Shown: piece by piece, positions 29,638 to 39,935 of the stretch | Layout of the letters: each line of letters begins with the position of its first letter | Numbering within the stretch: position 1 is the first letter of the stretch | Source: Histomonas meleagridis | Taxonomy: Eukaryota > Parabasalia > Tritrichomonadida > Dientamoebidae | Direction of reading: 5' to 3' | DNA length: 64,000 bases | Assembly: GCA_020186115.1 (NCBI GenBank) | Contig: WSYJ01000146.1 | Span: 310,001 to 374,000 of the forward strand | Notes under the pieces: generated by a model | Told to the model about the DNA's origin: nothing | Database searches by the model: none | Seen by the model: the letters and a program-made list of their open reading frames with translations, nothing else | Program-made: the position numbers and the translations under genes

Positions 29638-30750
29638 TTAGTTTTGGAAAATTATTTGGAGGTTTGGTGGGACTGTTTTCAAATCGAATACGATGACATC
29701 TTTTTTCTTGAACTCTTGTTGCTCACCCATCCACTTCAGTGCGTTTTGTAGTTCATCATAAGTAGGTCCTTCTTGTGCACTAACGTCTGATACATAAAGA
29801 TAAATATTGTTATCACTTGTATCGATAACAGAAGCTCCTTCTTTCGGTAATATATCTAATGTCGGCTTCTTCACGTGTACTTCTTCCATGCTCTTTCCAA
29901 CTTCGAAGTTGAAGATATGGAGATATGTGGCAAAGAATTGAAGTTCAAAGAAGAATTGGTCACCAGCTTTCTCGGATTCTTGCATCATGATGATGTTGCC
30001 GCCCATATCGTGAATCATTTCATTGAATTCTGAAGATTCAAGAGACCTTTCGACACGGATAATAGTTGGGTTGTTTGCTTTCTCGACAATAAGTCCAAGG
30101 AGGCGTTCTCCAAGTGGTACTAAGTTATTAGGTGCTGATGGACCAACAAAGAGATAGATCTTATTATCAGGACATTGGGTACGATCATAAATAAAAACGC
30201 CACCCTTGGAAAGATTGGAACTCTTGGGAGGTACGAAATAAGCAATTGGACGATTCTTACCTCGGACATCAATTAATTTATCAACATAACAAAAGTTAAC
30301 GGCACGAAGATTAGAGGTAACAGCAATGGCTCTTGTAATCTTACGAACGTTTAGATTCCATTGATGTTTTTCTTTAACTTCTTCTGAAGCATTTTCTGAT
30401 ATTTCGCTTTCTGAGAATTCATCAAGTTTAATGCCTCTTTCAGCGAGGATTTTATCTTCTTCTTCTCTTCTTCTTTTTTCTTCTTCATCTTCCTCTTTAC
30501 TTACTTTTTCTTCTTCGTTTCCTTTTCCTTCTTTTTCTGAAGATGAAGACGACGACGACGATGACTTTTCTTTCTCTTTTTCTTTACCAGCTTCTTCTTC
30601 ATTTTTGTCTTCTTCATTATCTGAAAGTTTGATATCTCTTTCAACGACCTCCTCTTGGTCCTGCTCGTCCTTTTTCTCCGGTTTCTTACAAGCCAGGAGC
30701 AAAAGGAGAATCAGGGCGAGGATAAGCCCGTAGATTATGATCTCCTTCAT
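29638..30750 (-). CDS. acidic membrane-anchored protein, possibly gelsolin-like
   Basis: The product has 370 residues from the ATG at 30748-30750; a longer open frame exists but no earlier ATG. Residues 2-20 form one membrane helix (KEIIIYGLILALILLLLLA) followed by CKK. Residues about 25-130 are extremely acidic with a Ser9 run and Arg/Glu helices. Residues about 150-370 appear globular, with two similar strands, PDNKIYLFVGPSAPNNL and SDNNIYLYVSDVSAQEG, and a predicted helix after each. These resemble gelsolin/ADF-H repeats, in which a DxIYxWxG strand precedes a helix. This is suggestive, not proven. It probably sits on an internal membrane facing the cytosol. AACCGTTGG lies about 22 bp upstream. 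Confidence 0.65.
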   Translation of the reverse strand: MKEIIIYGLILALILLLLLACKKPEKKDEQDQEEVVERDIKLSDNEEDKNEEEAGKEKEKEKSSSSSSSSSEKEGKGNEEEKVSKEEDEEEKRRREEEDKILAERGIKLDEFSESEISENASEEVKEKHQWNLNVRKITRAIAVTSNLRAVNFCYVDKLIDVRGKNRPIAYFVPPKSSNLSKGGVFIYDRTQCPDNKIYLFVGPSAPNNLVPLGERLLGLIVEKANNPTIIRVERSLESSEFNEMIHDMGGNIIMMQESEKAGDQFFFELQFFATYLHIFNFEVGKSMEEVHVKKPTLDILPKEGASVIDTSDNNIYLYVSDVSAQEGPTYDELQNALKWMGEQQEFKKKDVIVFDLKTVPPNLQIIFQN

Positions 30751-30771
30751 CTTTTCTGTAAAAATCAGTTC

Positions 30772-30780
30772 AACCGTTGG
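30772..30780 (-). promoter_or_regulatory. CGGTT-type upstream element
   Basis: AACCGTTGG on the plus strand (CCAACGGTT in gene sense) lies 22-30 bp upstream of the ATG at 30750. It falls inside the longer open frame and so supports the shorter protein. Confidence 0.5.
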
Positions 30781-31525
30781 TAATTGAAAATGCTTTTGTT
30801 TGAAAAACACTTTTTCAATCGCGCTTATAGAATTTGAACGCTTGTGATAAAGTGGAATTTGACAAATTGAAATTTCAATTTCGATTCATGAACTCATAGA
30901 ATATTTTGAATGAATGATTTGACTTCGTGAAGCTGAGCTCCTAATTTACTAATAAAGGAGTAATTGGTTGAGCCATTGTTTATAATCATAATAAAAATGA
31001 ACTTGCCAAGTAGTTTTTCATTTATTTTTGGTTTTTACTAAAATCAAATTATTACAAATAAGTTTCTTACATGCTTTATTTTTTTGAAATTCACTCATAT
31101 AACATGTGTAGTTTCATGGAGTACATCATAGAAAGATTAAAACAATAGTACGAACTGTTGTGAATAAATAAAATGTAAATATTTAACTTCAAATTGGATA
31201 AAGACTTGGAAAAAAACAATTGACAATTATTAACAATGGAGAAATTGCCAAGAAATAGCAAGGTGACTATAAATTATGAAAAAGTCATTTTGAATATTTT
31301 ACATAACCTAAATTGAAATAAATTTTTTCCCCTTTCAATCTTTTCTTCACACCAAACTTTTTGATGAGAATATTTGAAAAGTGTCAATAATTTACGAGTT
31401 AATGAAATGATATGTAGAAAAAGTGACAGCGTGATTCTCAAAAAGTAAGCAATTTTTAAAAGCTTTATTTTATTATTCGTTTATTTTAAAAACTAGACAA
31501 AGATAGTCAATATTCTTACGGGTTC
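30781..31525. other. intergenic divergent promoter region
   Basis: About 745 bp between divergent genes. CTTACGGGTTC immediately before the ATG at 31526 is a weak match to the recurring element. Nothing else was recognised. Confidence 0.5.
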
Positions 31526-34500
31526 ATGAGCAAAAATCCTTCTTATTTTTTTTATCTCACAGCCGATTCACTTAATAACTTCAGCAAAACAATTTGTGGT
31601 AGCTTTCTTGATTCCACTGCGAAAGATCTGTTTGAAGGATTTAAAGGAAATGCATTATTTTCAAATGCCGAAAATCTGAAAGCAGTAATATACAGAGACC
31701 CTTGCTTTTCATTTCACGTCCCTCCTTTAGTTAAAGTTTTTGATGTTTTCCCAAGTATCAAAAAAGAAATAAATCTTCCAAAGGTAGGTGATCAAAATAA
31801 CTCAAAAGAAAGAAAGATGGACCACCCTAGCTACACTAGTGTTCTTTCTTTTGTCGGTCCTGATTCTCAATTATATGGTCATGTTACTTTAACATTTCAT
31901 CATGCTCGACAAGAATATAGTCCAATAGTTTTAACAATTCCATACCTTCCACAAGATACTGATTTAAACATTCTTCAATCTCTAACAAGATATGTAGGGG
32001 ATAAAACATTTGATGATATAATCGATGAATTATCTGCCAAATTAAATATACCCGTTGAATCCATCATTCTTCATCACATACAAAATGGTGTTGATCGCAT
32101 TGTTTTTCCGTTTACCAAAATATCTGATTTTTTCAATTCAATGTTTGCTACAAATGGTATTGTCGTTGATACAGGTGAGCTTGAATTTGAGTTATATGTA
32201 TCCCCATTTAACACAAAGAATAAATTTCCAGTACGACATATTGAAACTAATGAAGAATCTATTAATCAATTTTCTTCAAATCTTTATGATGCACTTGATA
32301 TCAGTCCATCACAATATATTCCCGTTATACTCGAAAGCATCTATAAATATATCGAAACTAAAACGCTTCCATTAAGTAACGATGAACTTGATGTGATAAA
32401 AAGTGCCGTTAAAACGGTCGTTGAATCTCGACTTTTTGAGTTCATTCTCAAATATTTCAAATTGGACAGAACAATTGAATACAAAATGGAAGAACTTGGC
32501 GCACTTTTTAATCCGCTTAATTTAAAGAACACATCTATAAGACAAGAAGTAGATATAAAATTACTTATTGGCGCAAGCCTTTCTAAATGGAGAACATTTC
32601 CTCAAGATATTGTAAATCGATTCCATCAAGTTTTGGTTTCAATGCAAACAAAACGAAAACCTCAAAATGTATCATATTTTGGTACCGTGGTTTACTCACA
32701 ATATGTTAATGTGAACAATTTACAATATACTTTGATTTTAACATATGGATTTTTACATCTGATGAATTTTTCTCCAAAAGTAACAGATCATCACGAAGTA
32801 CTTCCAGAATCTTATCATTTTAATTGTAGTAATACGAAACCTTTACTTTTCGGTGCTCCTGTTCAATGTGTTAAATTTGTAAAATTTCATCCGGATAATA
32901 ACATTGGTTTACTATCAACGCCAAACGGATATCTAGGGGTAGATCTTAAAAAGCAAGACGCACTCAATGACTTTTGGTTGATGTTTTCGATTTGCCAATT
33001 TTTGATTCAACTTCCTTTTGTCAAGCCTCCAATTCCTCGTCTTATAATTCATTACTCGTTTCCAGTTATTGGGGATGATAGAGCATTCTCAGCAAATATT
33101 GAAGCTGGAAATGATAATTGGTCGATAAATATATCGTATGAGAAATTCACCAGAAAAATGAATAAAATCTTTGCTCGATGCCGTAAGGTTCAGACGATGG
33201 TTTCATTAGACTCACCACTTCCAAAAATCAATGAATTCTTAAGAACAGATTCAGTTATTAGTTATTTGAACAGAATGTATTCATTTAGGAACATTGTTGA
33301 ACAAATTAATGTACCTGAATTCCATGATTATGACTTGATGAAATCTGCGTGTTTTGAGTTGTCATTCTCATCAAATCAGAACGATCAATATAACTTTTTC
33401 AAAATTTTGGGGGTGTCCAAATTTAAACGTTCGTTTACGATTGGTTCCGTGTCACTTTTCCAATTTCAGATTCAAAATTTCGGTTCGATGGTTGAAACCG
33501 ATAGAATCCAATCGTCGCCTTTACTCCATTTTGCGTGCTTGTTTTCAGATGATTATGATATGCTTCGTCTTCTCATGAATAACTTTAACATTAATGAGCA
33601 AGATGATGATCAACGATCTGCACTTTTTTATTCAATTCGTAATCCATCATTATTTGCAACACAACTTCTTTTTGAGCACAACATCAATCCCAACAAAGTC
33701 GATAAGTCTTCAGATACTCCTTTAATTGCTTCAATTCGTAATGGTTTTAGTGAGATGACAACATTTCTAGCTAGACAAGGTACTTCACTTAATCGAACCT
33801 TATTAGAGTTTCACAATCCATCTCTTGTTTATGCCATTCTATTCCATAAGACCAAAACCTTCAAAAAGCTCATCAAGATATGTCCAACTTATTATCTCAA
33901 CTTTCCAACACGTCAAGGCAAATTCCTTACACATGTTTGTCTTGATGCCAAGTCTCCTAAAGCGTTATATTCTCTTGCACCCAAATGTCCTGATTTTGAT
34001 CCCAACAGATATACTGATGTTGTCCCTCATCCGTTACATTACTTCTTTAATCGTAAGCCAATACAATCCATCCGACTCTTTAAAGCTTTGCTTTCATTGC
34101 CCAATCTCGATTTGAATGTTTACAACAAAAGTGGCCACACGGTTTTATGCAAATCGATACAATCGAAAAGTATCCTTTATTTAAAGGCACTTGTTGCAGA
34201 TCCAAGGTGTAATCTAGATTTCCAGAACAAGAACGGTAGAACGCCATTATCTATTGCAGTCGAACTCCAAAATCTCGAAGCGGTCAAAGTATTGATTTCT
34301 GCGGGCGCACTCATTAATGCTCCGAATGATGACGAAGAAGGTAACACGCCACTGATGATCGCTGTTAAGCTGAAGAATGTCGAAATTGTGAATGAGCTGT
34401 TGGCAAAAGGCGCAAAGGCGGACGTGTGGTACAACTCTGAGGGCGTCCTGCCGAAGCACATTGCGAATGATGAGATAAAGAGGATACTGGAGGAGAGCGG

Positions 34501-34537
34501 ATACAAAGAGGAATATCTGCAGCTGGAAAATGTTTGA
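31526..34537 (+). CDS. 1003-residue ankyrin repeat protein with large N-terminal region
   Basis: The frame is uninterrupted, unlike the three arrayed ankyrin genes. Residues 1-650 are not repeats. Parts resemble trichomonad proteins that combine VPS9-like and PX-like domains with ankyrin repeats: a helical section LSNDELDVIKSAVKTVVE, and a section (WSINISYEKFTRKMNKIF followed by LRTDSVISYLNRMYSF) with the look of the second half of a PX domain. These assignments are weak. Residues about 670-990 contain ankyrin repeats, clearest at GRTPLSIAVELQNLEAVKVL and EGNTPLMIAVKLKNVEIVNE. If VPS9/PX were confirmed the protein would act in Rab5-type endosomal signalling. GC content rises near the 3' end (34320-34500), which looks like ordinary coding bias. 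Confidence 0.8.
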   Translation: MSKNPSYFFYLTADSLNNFSKTICGSFLDSTAKDLFEGFKGNALFSNAENLKAVIYRDPCFSFHVPPLVKVFDVFPSIKKEINLPKVGDQNNSKERKMDHPSYTSVLSFVGPDSQLYGHVTLTFHHARQEYSPIVLTIPYLPQDTDLNILQSLTRYVGDKTFDDIIDELSAKLNIPVESIILHHIQNGVDRIVFPFTKISDFFNSMFATNGIVVDTGELEFELYVSPFNTKNKFPVRHIETNEESINQFSSNLYDALDISPSQYIPVILESIYKYIETKTLPLSNDELDVIKSAVKTVVESRLFEFILKYFKLDRTIEYKMEELGALFNPLNLKNTSIRQEVDIKLLIGASLSKWRTFPQDIVNRFHQVLVSMQTKRKPQNVSYFGTVVYSQYVNVNNLQYTLILTYGFLHLMNFSPKVTDHHEVLPESYHFNCSNTKPLLFGAPVQCVKFVKFHPDNNIGLLSTPNGYLGVDLKKQDALNDFWLMFSICQFLIQLPFVKPPIPRLIIHYSFPVIGDDRAFSANIEAGNDNWSINISYEKFTRKMNKIFARCRKVQTMVSLDSPLPKINEFLRTDSVISYLNRMYSFRNIVEQINVPEFHDYDLMKSACFELSFSSNQNDQYNFFKILGVSKFKRSFTIGSVSLFQFQIQNFGSMVETDRIQSSPLLHFACLFSDDYDMLRLLMNNFNINEQDDDQRSALFYSIRNPSLFATQLLFEHNINPNKVDKSSDTPLIASIRNGFSEMTTFLARQGTSLNRTLLEFHNPSLVYAILFHKTKTFKKLIKICPTYYLNFPTRQGKFLTHVCLDAKSPKALYSLAPKCPDFDPNRYTDVVPHPLHYFFNRKPIQSIRLFKALLSLPNLDLNVYNKSGHTVLCKSIQSKSILYLKALVADPRCNLDFQNKNGRTPLSIAVELQNLEAVKVLISAGALINAPNDDEEGNTPLMIAVKLKNVEIVNELLAKGAKADVWYNSEGVLPKHIANDEIKRILEESGYKEEYLQLENV

Positions 34538-35124
34538 AATAAAATTTGTTTGTGGTAATAAATATCTGTAAATGTGTTCTGAAATATATAGATGTGTCAG
34601 CATTTGTTATTCCAATATACATTTGCTTTTTAAATAGATGCTGAAAAGTTTGCAGTACGAGAGAACAGGAAATGGGAACTAGCGCCTCTCCTCTTCGGAA
34701 CATTAAGAGCTCCAGGCAAGCTTAGGTACAGGAATTTAGCAAGAACTAGAAAAACATATTTATCAAGTCAAAAACATATTTTACACGTAAAACGATCATT
34801 AGCTTTTGAAATAGCAGAACGATACATGCTATCGTACTACGACCTTTTTAGCATCAGCTTATTCATTGTTCAATGAATAGTGTTCTATACTTTTTACAGT
34901 AATTAATGAAGTCAAATCAAGTTGAGCATTTGTTTATGATTGAAATGTTTTACAATTTTCGTGAGTTTTATTCATCTAATTTCCACATATCGCATGCCTT
35001 AACTTATGCATTAAGTATTTGTTGGTAAACTTGAACACTTTCTGAAGAATTTCACACTTCAAATGTCATTGGAACAATGGCCACAAAAAAAATAATTTTA
35101 TACAATTTTTAGATAAACACAAAA
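34538..35124. other. intergenic stretch, nothing identified
   Basis: Mostly AT-rich gap between convergent genes, with no coding signal. Confidence 0.6.
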
Positions 35125-35691
35125 TTAAAACTTGTTTTGGTCACTATAGTCCACTTGATAGTTTTCGTATTTTTCTTTGATTCCAGGCGGAATTTCGAGA
35201 ATAATTATTGATTGTTTTATTTCTTCTGCTGGACTCTGTGCAACTTCAATTGGAGGCAGAGCTGTTGGCGGATGAAACGTAGCAATTGTTGAAGGAGGAA
35301 GTAAAGATAAGTCGTATAACTTTTTTGATGTTTTTGTCAATGACAGTATCCAATCTTCGTCTTTGTTGATTGGAATTTTTATATATTTGCGATTGAACCA
35401 AAGTTTCATTTCTTTTGCAATCAGATACAAAAGAGTTCCTTCGTCATTATAAACCATTGCATTTTCCCATATTTGGTTTACATCATGTTTCCATTCTTCA
35501 ATTGACGCATATTTGTTTCCGCTTAGTTTTTTTTTGATTGTCGTTAAGTCCATTGGCGATTTAATAATATCAAAATATCCTTTAGCCCCATCACGATCTG
35601 GATCAACTTTATCAATGAATGGCTTACAAAGTTCCATTTTCTGCATTTTATTTGTTAAATTAATACATTGAAGTTTTTCGAAATCATTCAT
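35125..35691 (-). CDS. bromodomain protein
   Basis: The product has 188 residues. Residues about 12-105 are a bromodomain: helix Z near MELCKPFIDKVD, the ZA loop GYFDIIKSPMDLTTIKKKL with the conserved Pro-Met-Asp, helix B (IEEWKHDVNQIWENAMVYND) with the acetyl-lysine-contacting Asn-Ala-Met-x-Tyr-Asn-type position, and helix C (LYLIAKEMKLWF). Here the sequence is ENAMVYND, so the key Asn is likely present as YND. The C-terminus (about 110-188) is Pro-rich and unassigned. It should read acetylated histones. It is much smaller than BET proteins, with a single bromodomain and no ET domain. TCTAACGGTC lies about 25 bp upstream. Confidence 0.9.
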   Translation of the reverse strand: MNDFEKLQCINLTNKMQKMELCKPFIDKVDPDRDGAKGYFDIIKSPMDLTTIKKKLSGNKYASIEEWKHDVNQIWENAMVYNDEGTLLYLIAKEMKLWFNRKYIKIPINKDEDWILSLTKTSKKLYDLSLLPPSTIATFHPPTALPPIEVAQSPAEEIKQSIIILEIPPGIKEKYENYQVDYSDQNKF

Positions 35692-35713
35692 TAAATGAAT
35701 TTTTATACCTGGC

Positions 35714-35723
35714 GACCGTTAGA
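35714..35723 (-). promoter_or_regulatory. CGGTT-type upstream element
   Basis: GACCGTTAGA on the plus strand (TCTAACGGTC in gene sense) lies 23-32 bp upstream of the bromodomain ATG. It also falls just past the 3' end of the B56 gene (35755), so the two genes are only 63 bp apart. Confidence 0.5.
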
Positions 35724-35754
35724 TGATTCGAACAGAGTTTGTCAAATTCAAGAA

Positions 35755-36969
35755 TCAAATTTTTGATGTCGAAAAGAAATTTGGTTCTTTCACTTGAATT
35801 CTGGGATCTCTTCTTCGTGCAACTCTAAAGATATTACCCCACTTTTGGTTTGCGTTGTCATCCACATTTTCATTATTTCTATTAATTGAAATTTTGATAT
35901 CAGTTTCATTACTCCAAATTGATGATAAAAGTTCAAAACATTTACAACGCGTTGAAGTGTTCCAATGAGAAATTGATATTTTCTCAATTACGCTTGTAAT
36001 GTTATGATAATTCATTTGTGGGAATTGTTTCAACAAATTTTGTATTTCCCTTTTCTTCAGTGCCTTTATTGCAGTATTAACAATTTCACAATGCACTGAT
36101 TGTAATGACAATGCGATTCTTTCGAAATATGCCGTTGCCATTTCAAAAGAAACGACGTCAACAAACGTAATAAACAATTTCGTCATTTCGTTTAAGAAAA
36201 GAATTTCTTTTTGGAAGTCAGTTACCGGCCAATGATTCAACAGATATCCGAATATGATTGGGAACAACGAATATTCTTTTTTACAGAAACTAATAACGCA
36301 TTCTATGTACATCGGATGTACGATTTGGTTCAGATGAAATGGTAAAAAGTAATCTCTAAAGTAATATAAATGTGATCGTTGTAATTCAAATGAATTATTT
36401 GATATTATCGAAAACAAAACTTCGAATATTTCATTTGAACATTTCCTTAATGAAAGCAACATAAATATACTATGAAGGATTTGTTTTTGGATGTTTTTAT
36501 GTTTCCTTTGTATCGAAATTAATATGTCTCTAACGATTTCTCGTTCTTCATTTTCTGAACTTATTCCATTTTTTATGAGTTTATATATAAACGACGATGT
36601 GTATAGTTCAAGTGGACAATATTTGCATAGGAATAATGTGTTGTAGATGATGTTTAAGTATTCCCATGTAATATATCGTCGATATTGAAAGAGAATTGTG
36701 GAAATCATTTTCATAAAGATTTTGTACGAGTCATAGCGAAGTATTTCTTGGTTCTTTGCATATGAGATAAAGTCAATGATCTCAGTGGTTAACTTTGATT
36801 TAATAAGTTCAACGATTTTGGAATCATTGACTTGAAACACTTTGATGCATTCAACACATTTCGCTTGAAATAGATATTCACGTTGTTCTTGCGGAACTTC
36901 TTCAAATGATCGAAGCGAAAAGTCTTTGGATGAGATATCAAAGGAATCAAAGCGTTGATATTTTTTCAT
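35755..36969 (-). CDS. PP2A regulatory subunit B56 (PPP2R5)-like
   Basis: The product has 404 residues from the ATG at 36967-36969. It is all helical with HEAT-like pairs in the B56 order: VRDILISIQRKHKNIQKQIL, FEVLFSIISNNSFELQ, then YYFRDYFLPFHLNQIVHPMY, LLNHWPVTDFQKEILFLNEM, YFERIALSLQSVHCEI and SHWNTSTRCKCFELLSSI. These match the B56 motifs around LLPLHK, KYWPKTHSPKEVMFLNE, and HWNKTI. The family targets PP2A to LxxIxE substrates and to shugoshin-type proteins. It is shorter at both ends than human B56 (about 485). With separase and cyclin in the same window it fits chromosome-segregation control, but linkage here is not functional proof. An Inr-like TTCATTTC lies about 6 bp before the ATG. 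Confidence 0.8.
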   Translation of the reverse strand: MKKYQRFDSFDISSKDFSLRSFEEVPQEQREYLFQAKCVECIKVFQVNDSKIVELIKSKLTTEIIDFISYAKNQEILRYDSYKIFMKMISTILFQYRRYITWEYLNIIYNTLFLCKYCPLELYTSSFIYKLIKNGISSENEEREIVRDILISIQRKHKNIQKQILHSIFMLLSLRKCSNEIFEVLFSIISNNSFELQRSHLYYFRDYFLPFHLNQIVHPMYIECVISFCKKEYSLFPIIFGYLLNHWPVTDFQKEILFLNEMTKLFITFVDVVSFEMATAYFERIALSLQSVHCEIVNTAIKALKKREIQNLLKQFPQMNYHNITSVIEKISISHWNTSTRCKCFELLSSIWSNETDIKISINRNNENVDDNANQKWGNIFRVARRRDPRIQVKEPNFFSTSKI

Positions 36970-37381
36970 TTTAAGAAATGAATAAATTTTTTGTTTGAAT
37001 ATCAAAGCACATCAAATATAAACTATTCAAAAACCAAAAGTCCTTAAAATTTGAAATAAACTATTCAATAATTATATGTTATATAACTCACTTGCGATTT
37101 CGACAATTTATATAGAGCGCTCATCTTAGAGATCTTGACATTATGAATATATATTATATATAAATACATAGATGTAACAATAATTAATGAAAATCTGAAT
37201 TAGTCATTATGAACAATACATTTTCCCATATTTAAACTTTATGTGTGTTACACCTCCATCTGCAATACTTCTAATTTCTGAGTTTAAAATTTCTTTAATA
37301 TTCTTTTTTTTATTAAGATTTCCCAATAATTTCTATCTGTTTTTGGGGTACCCCATCGCTTTTGCGGTTTTTTGGTTCAAT
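36970..37381. other. intergenic stretch, nothing identified
   Basis: AT-rich gap of about 410 bp. The second half is open in one frame upstream of the DUF3447 fragment but has no homologous residues that I can see. Confidence 0.5.
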
Positions 37382-37654
37382 ATGTTGTTAACTAATGAAG
37401 AAACAAAAGAATATCAATATCAAAATGAATGGGAAATGTTGCTCTCAATCAAAAAACTGGTTTTTGGTTTAAATGGAGGAAATATTGTTCAAACAGCGAA
37501 AGCAATAAATGATAAATTTGATAAAAATTATCCAATTTATTTTAATTTAATTATTATTCAAATGATACACAATTTGCTTACAATAAAGAATACGGAATCT
37601 GATATATATATATATATAAAATTTCTAAAAGAAATTAAATCATTTGAAGGTTGA
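37382..37654 (+). pseudogene. 5'-end fragment of a DUF3447/ankyrin gene
   Basis: An open frame of 90 codons (MLLTNEETKEYQYQN onward) matches only the first part of the three full family members: FGLNGGNIVQTAKAINDKFD corresponds to FGLKHGNVSQSVQLVIDIFD in the 41109 copy, and YPIYFNLIIIQMIHNLL to YLYSFNQTISQMIFLSF. It stops at 37652-37654 before the DUF3447 region. The rest of the gene is absent, so this is a truncated duplicate. Confidence 0.7.
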
Positions 37655-37721
37655 TTCAGAAGTAGCTAAACTATTTTTGTACCACCTGAAGATACATATG
37701 ATACATAAAACAAATTAAATT

Positions 37722-38528
37722 TTATTGAAGAAATAAAGACAATGATATTCCAAATACTTGGACAAGACTTAATGGCGCTTTTGCATCAACCGTAAGTGTT
37801 TCATCAGCTCCTTTTTCTGCTCTAAAACATATGTTGCTTGCATCGTTTGTTGGGCTAAAAGATCCGTTTTTTACTGATTGAATTTGATAATTTTGACCTA
37901 CAGAATGAAGATACATATACTTTCCATCTTCAAGAGTTACACTAAATATATCATCCTCATCAGGCGGTAGCCATAAATCTTGTGCAAGGATAACTTTTCT
38001 TGGTTTCTCAAGATCAATTCCTCCGAGAATTTGACGAAAAGAATCTGTTTGTCGTGCTCGAGGACTTATTAACGTAAACGAAATTCCTGTTCGTTGCTTG
38101 ACAAGAATACCTGCAAGGTCTGGAGTGTCTAATGAAAAGTTCATTGATTTGGAAATAAACCATGTTTTTTTCATGTACTTCATTTTTCTTTTGGCAACTA
38201 ACAACGTCTCTCCCTGTGTTGAAATTGAATATTTTTCACCTTTAATTCCTTTTATCCAAATTCGATGTCTTTTAACATTACAAGTGATTGCATCTTTAAT
38301 AGGAGAAAGAAAAGGATCGCTGTCAAGCGCTAAAGGTGGTAAACCTAAATGCGTTAAGTCACCACTTAATGGTTGTAAATCTTTATCATTTTCCATCTCA
38401 TCATGTGATTCTTCAGTATGTGGATTTTTTATTTTTCTTGGAGACATGTGTCTTGGAGGTGGAACAAAGTCACTGTCTGTGGAATCTGAATCTATATCAG
38501 TTGGCAAAGAGACACAATTCACAGACAT
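37722..38528 (-). CDS. tubby-like C-terminal domain protein
   Basis: The product has 268 residues. Residues 1-85 are acidic and disordered-looking (SDSTDSDFVPPPRHMSPRK). Residues about 88-268 form a beta-rich domain with the final segment APLSLVQVFGISLSLFLQ. That segment matches the last helix of the tubby domain, which runs through the barrel and usually reads PLSxxQAFAIALSSF. Earlier strands (WIKGIKGEKYSISTQ, AKRKMKYMKKTWFISKS, GISFTLISPR) fit the barrel. Tubby-family proteins bind phosphoinositides and transport cilium proteins, and trichomonads are flagellated. The typical Lys/Arg phosphoinositide pair was not mapped. AAGCCGTTTA lies about 27 bp upstream. Confidence 0.6.
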   Translation of the reverse strand: MSVNCVSLPTDIDSDSTDSDFVPPPRHMSPRKIKNPHTEESHDEMENDKDLQPLSGDLTHLGLPPLALDSDPFLSPIKDAITCNVKRHRIWIKGIKGEKYSISTQGETLLVAKRKMKYMKKTWFISKSMNFSLDTPDLAGILVKQRTGISFTLISPRARQTDSFRQILGGIDLEKPRKVILAQDLWLPPDEDDIFSVTLEDGKYMYLHSVGQNYQIQSVKNGSFSPTNDASNICFRAEKGADETLTVDAKAPLSLVQVFGISLSLFLQ

Positions 38529-38553
38529 TTTCTTGATTCAGCTAACGTATTAT

Positions 38554-38563
38554 TAAACGGCTT
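38554..38563 (-). promoter_or_regulatory. CGGTT-type upstream element
   Basis: TAAACGGCTT on the plus strand (AAGCCGTTTA in gene sense) lies 26-35 bp upstream of the tubby-like ATG. Confidence 0.45.
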
Positions 38564-38569
38564 CTCATC

Positions 38570-38809
38570 TGGCACAATTATTTTACTTTATTTCCAACAA
38601 AATTCCTACATTTAGAAATATAATTTTTCAATTCAATCGGAAAGTAAAGTCAAGAATCAAAATTTATTATATTAATTGTTGTTAAAATTAATTTCGAACC
38701 TAATGGCAACAGACCACAAATTTATTGAGTAAACGTTTAAATTAGGAAAATGAAAATTGTAGTTTTGATATCCAAAATTAATCAAATTAATCAAGTGTTT
38801 CTATCTATA

Positions 38810-38858
<49 letters not shown>

Positions 38859-38934
38859 TCTTGAGATAATTAATGATTTTATTTATATATGTATACATTG
38901 TGATTATTTTATTTATTTAATAATATCTTTAAAT
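38570..38934. other. intergenic stretch with a TA microsatellite
   Basis: AT-rich gap between the tubby-like gene and the 3' end of the third ankyrin gene. It contains an uninterrupted TA dinucleotide run of about 43 bp at 38812-38854. Confidence 0.7.
38812..38854. repeat. (TA)n microsatellite
   Basis: About 21 perfect TA dinucleotides in a row, flanked by CTATACC on the left and TAAATC on the right. It is likely length-polymorphic. Confidence 0.9.
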
Positions 38935-39935
38935 TCAGTGATTTATGGATTCGTTAATTTTTTGTTGAATCAATTTAGCTACTTCTCGCGATGCAACAAA
39001 AAGTGCTGTTTGAAATAATTTGTATTGTTTCCAAATATTGTTTTGAAATATAAAATTATTGAAATAAATTTCAAATAAAACAAATGAATATCTTCAACAT
39101 TAATATCAATTTCTTCTTGTTCAAGTAGTAATTTAACTTTTTTTATTTCATTAATGCAAGATGCTATTATAAGAGCAGTTTGAAATGATTTAAATAATAT
39201 CCAAATATTATTTTGAAATATAAAATTATTAAAATAGATATTATTTAAAATAATTAAACATTTTTTGCATTAACATCAATTTCTTTTTGGTTAAGAAGTA
39301 GTTTTACTATACTGCTTTTGTGTGCATTCATGAGTGCTGTATAAAATAATTTAAATAATTTCCAAATATAATTTCGAAAGACCAAATTATTAAAATAAAT
39401 TTTAAATAAAATAAATGAATACCTTTAGCATTAATATCAATTCCTTTTTGTTCAAGAAGTAATTTAACGATTTCTTTATGACCGCTATAAGATCCCCAAA
39501 TAAGTGCAGTTTTAAATACTTTAAATAATTTCCAAATATAATTTCGAAAGACCAAATTATTAAAATAAATAATAAACAAAACAAATGAATATATTTAGCA
39601 TTAATATCAATTCCTTTTTGTTCAAGAAGTAATTTAGCTATATCTACATTACCCTTTATTGATGCAAACATAAGTGCTGTCAAAAATAATTTAAATAATT
39701 TCCAAATATTATTTTGAAATTTGAAAATTAAAAAACAAGTTTTAAATAAAACAAAAACATGTTTACAGCATTAATATCAATTCCTTTTTGTTCAAGAAGT
39801 AATTTAGCTATATCTACATGACCATTTATTGATGCAAACATAAGTGCTGTCAAAAATAATTTAAATAATTTCCAAATATTATTTTGAAATTTGAAAATTA
39901 AAAAACAAGTTTTAAATAAAACAAAAACATGTTTA
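38935..39935 (-). repeat. tandem ankyrin-unit array, third locus
   Basis: Six units with a period of about 165-180 bp. The two units nearest the first block share an essentially identical spacer, at about 39718-39765 and 39897-39942, showing a recent unit-plus-spacer duplication. Confidence 0.85.
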
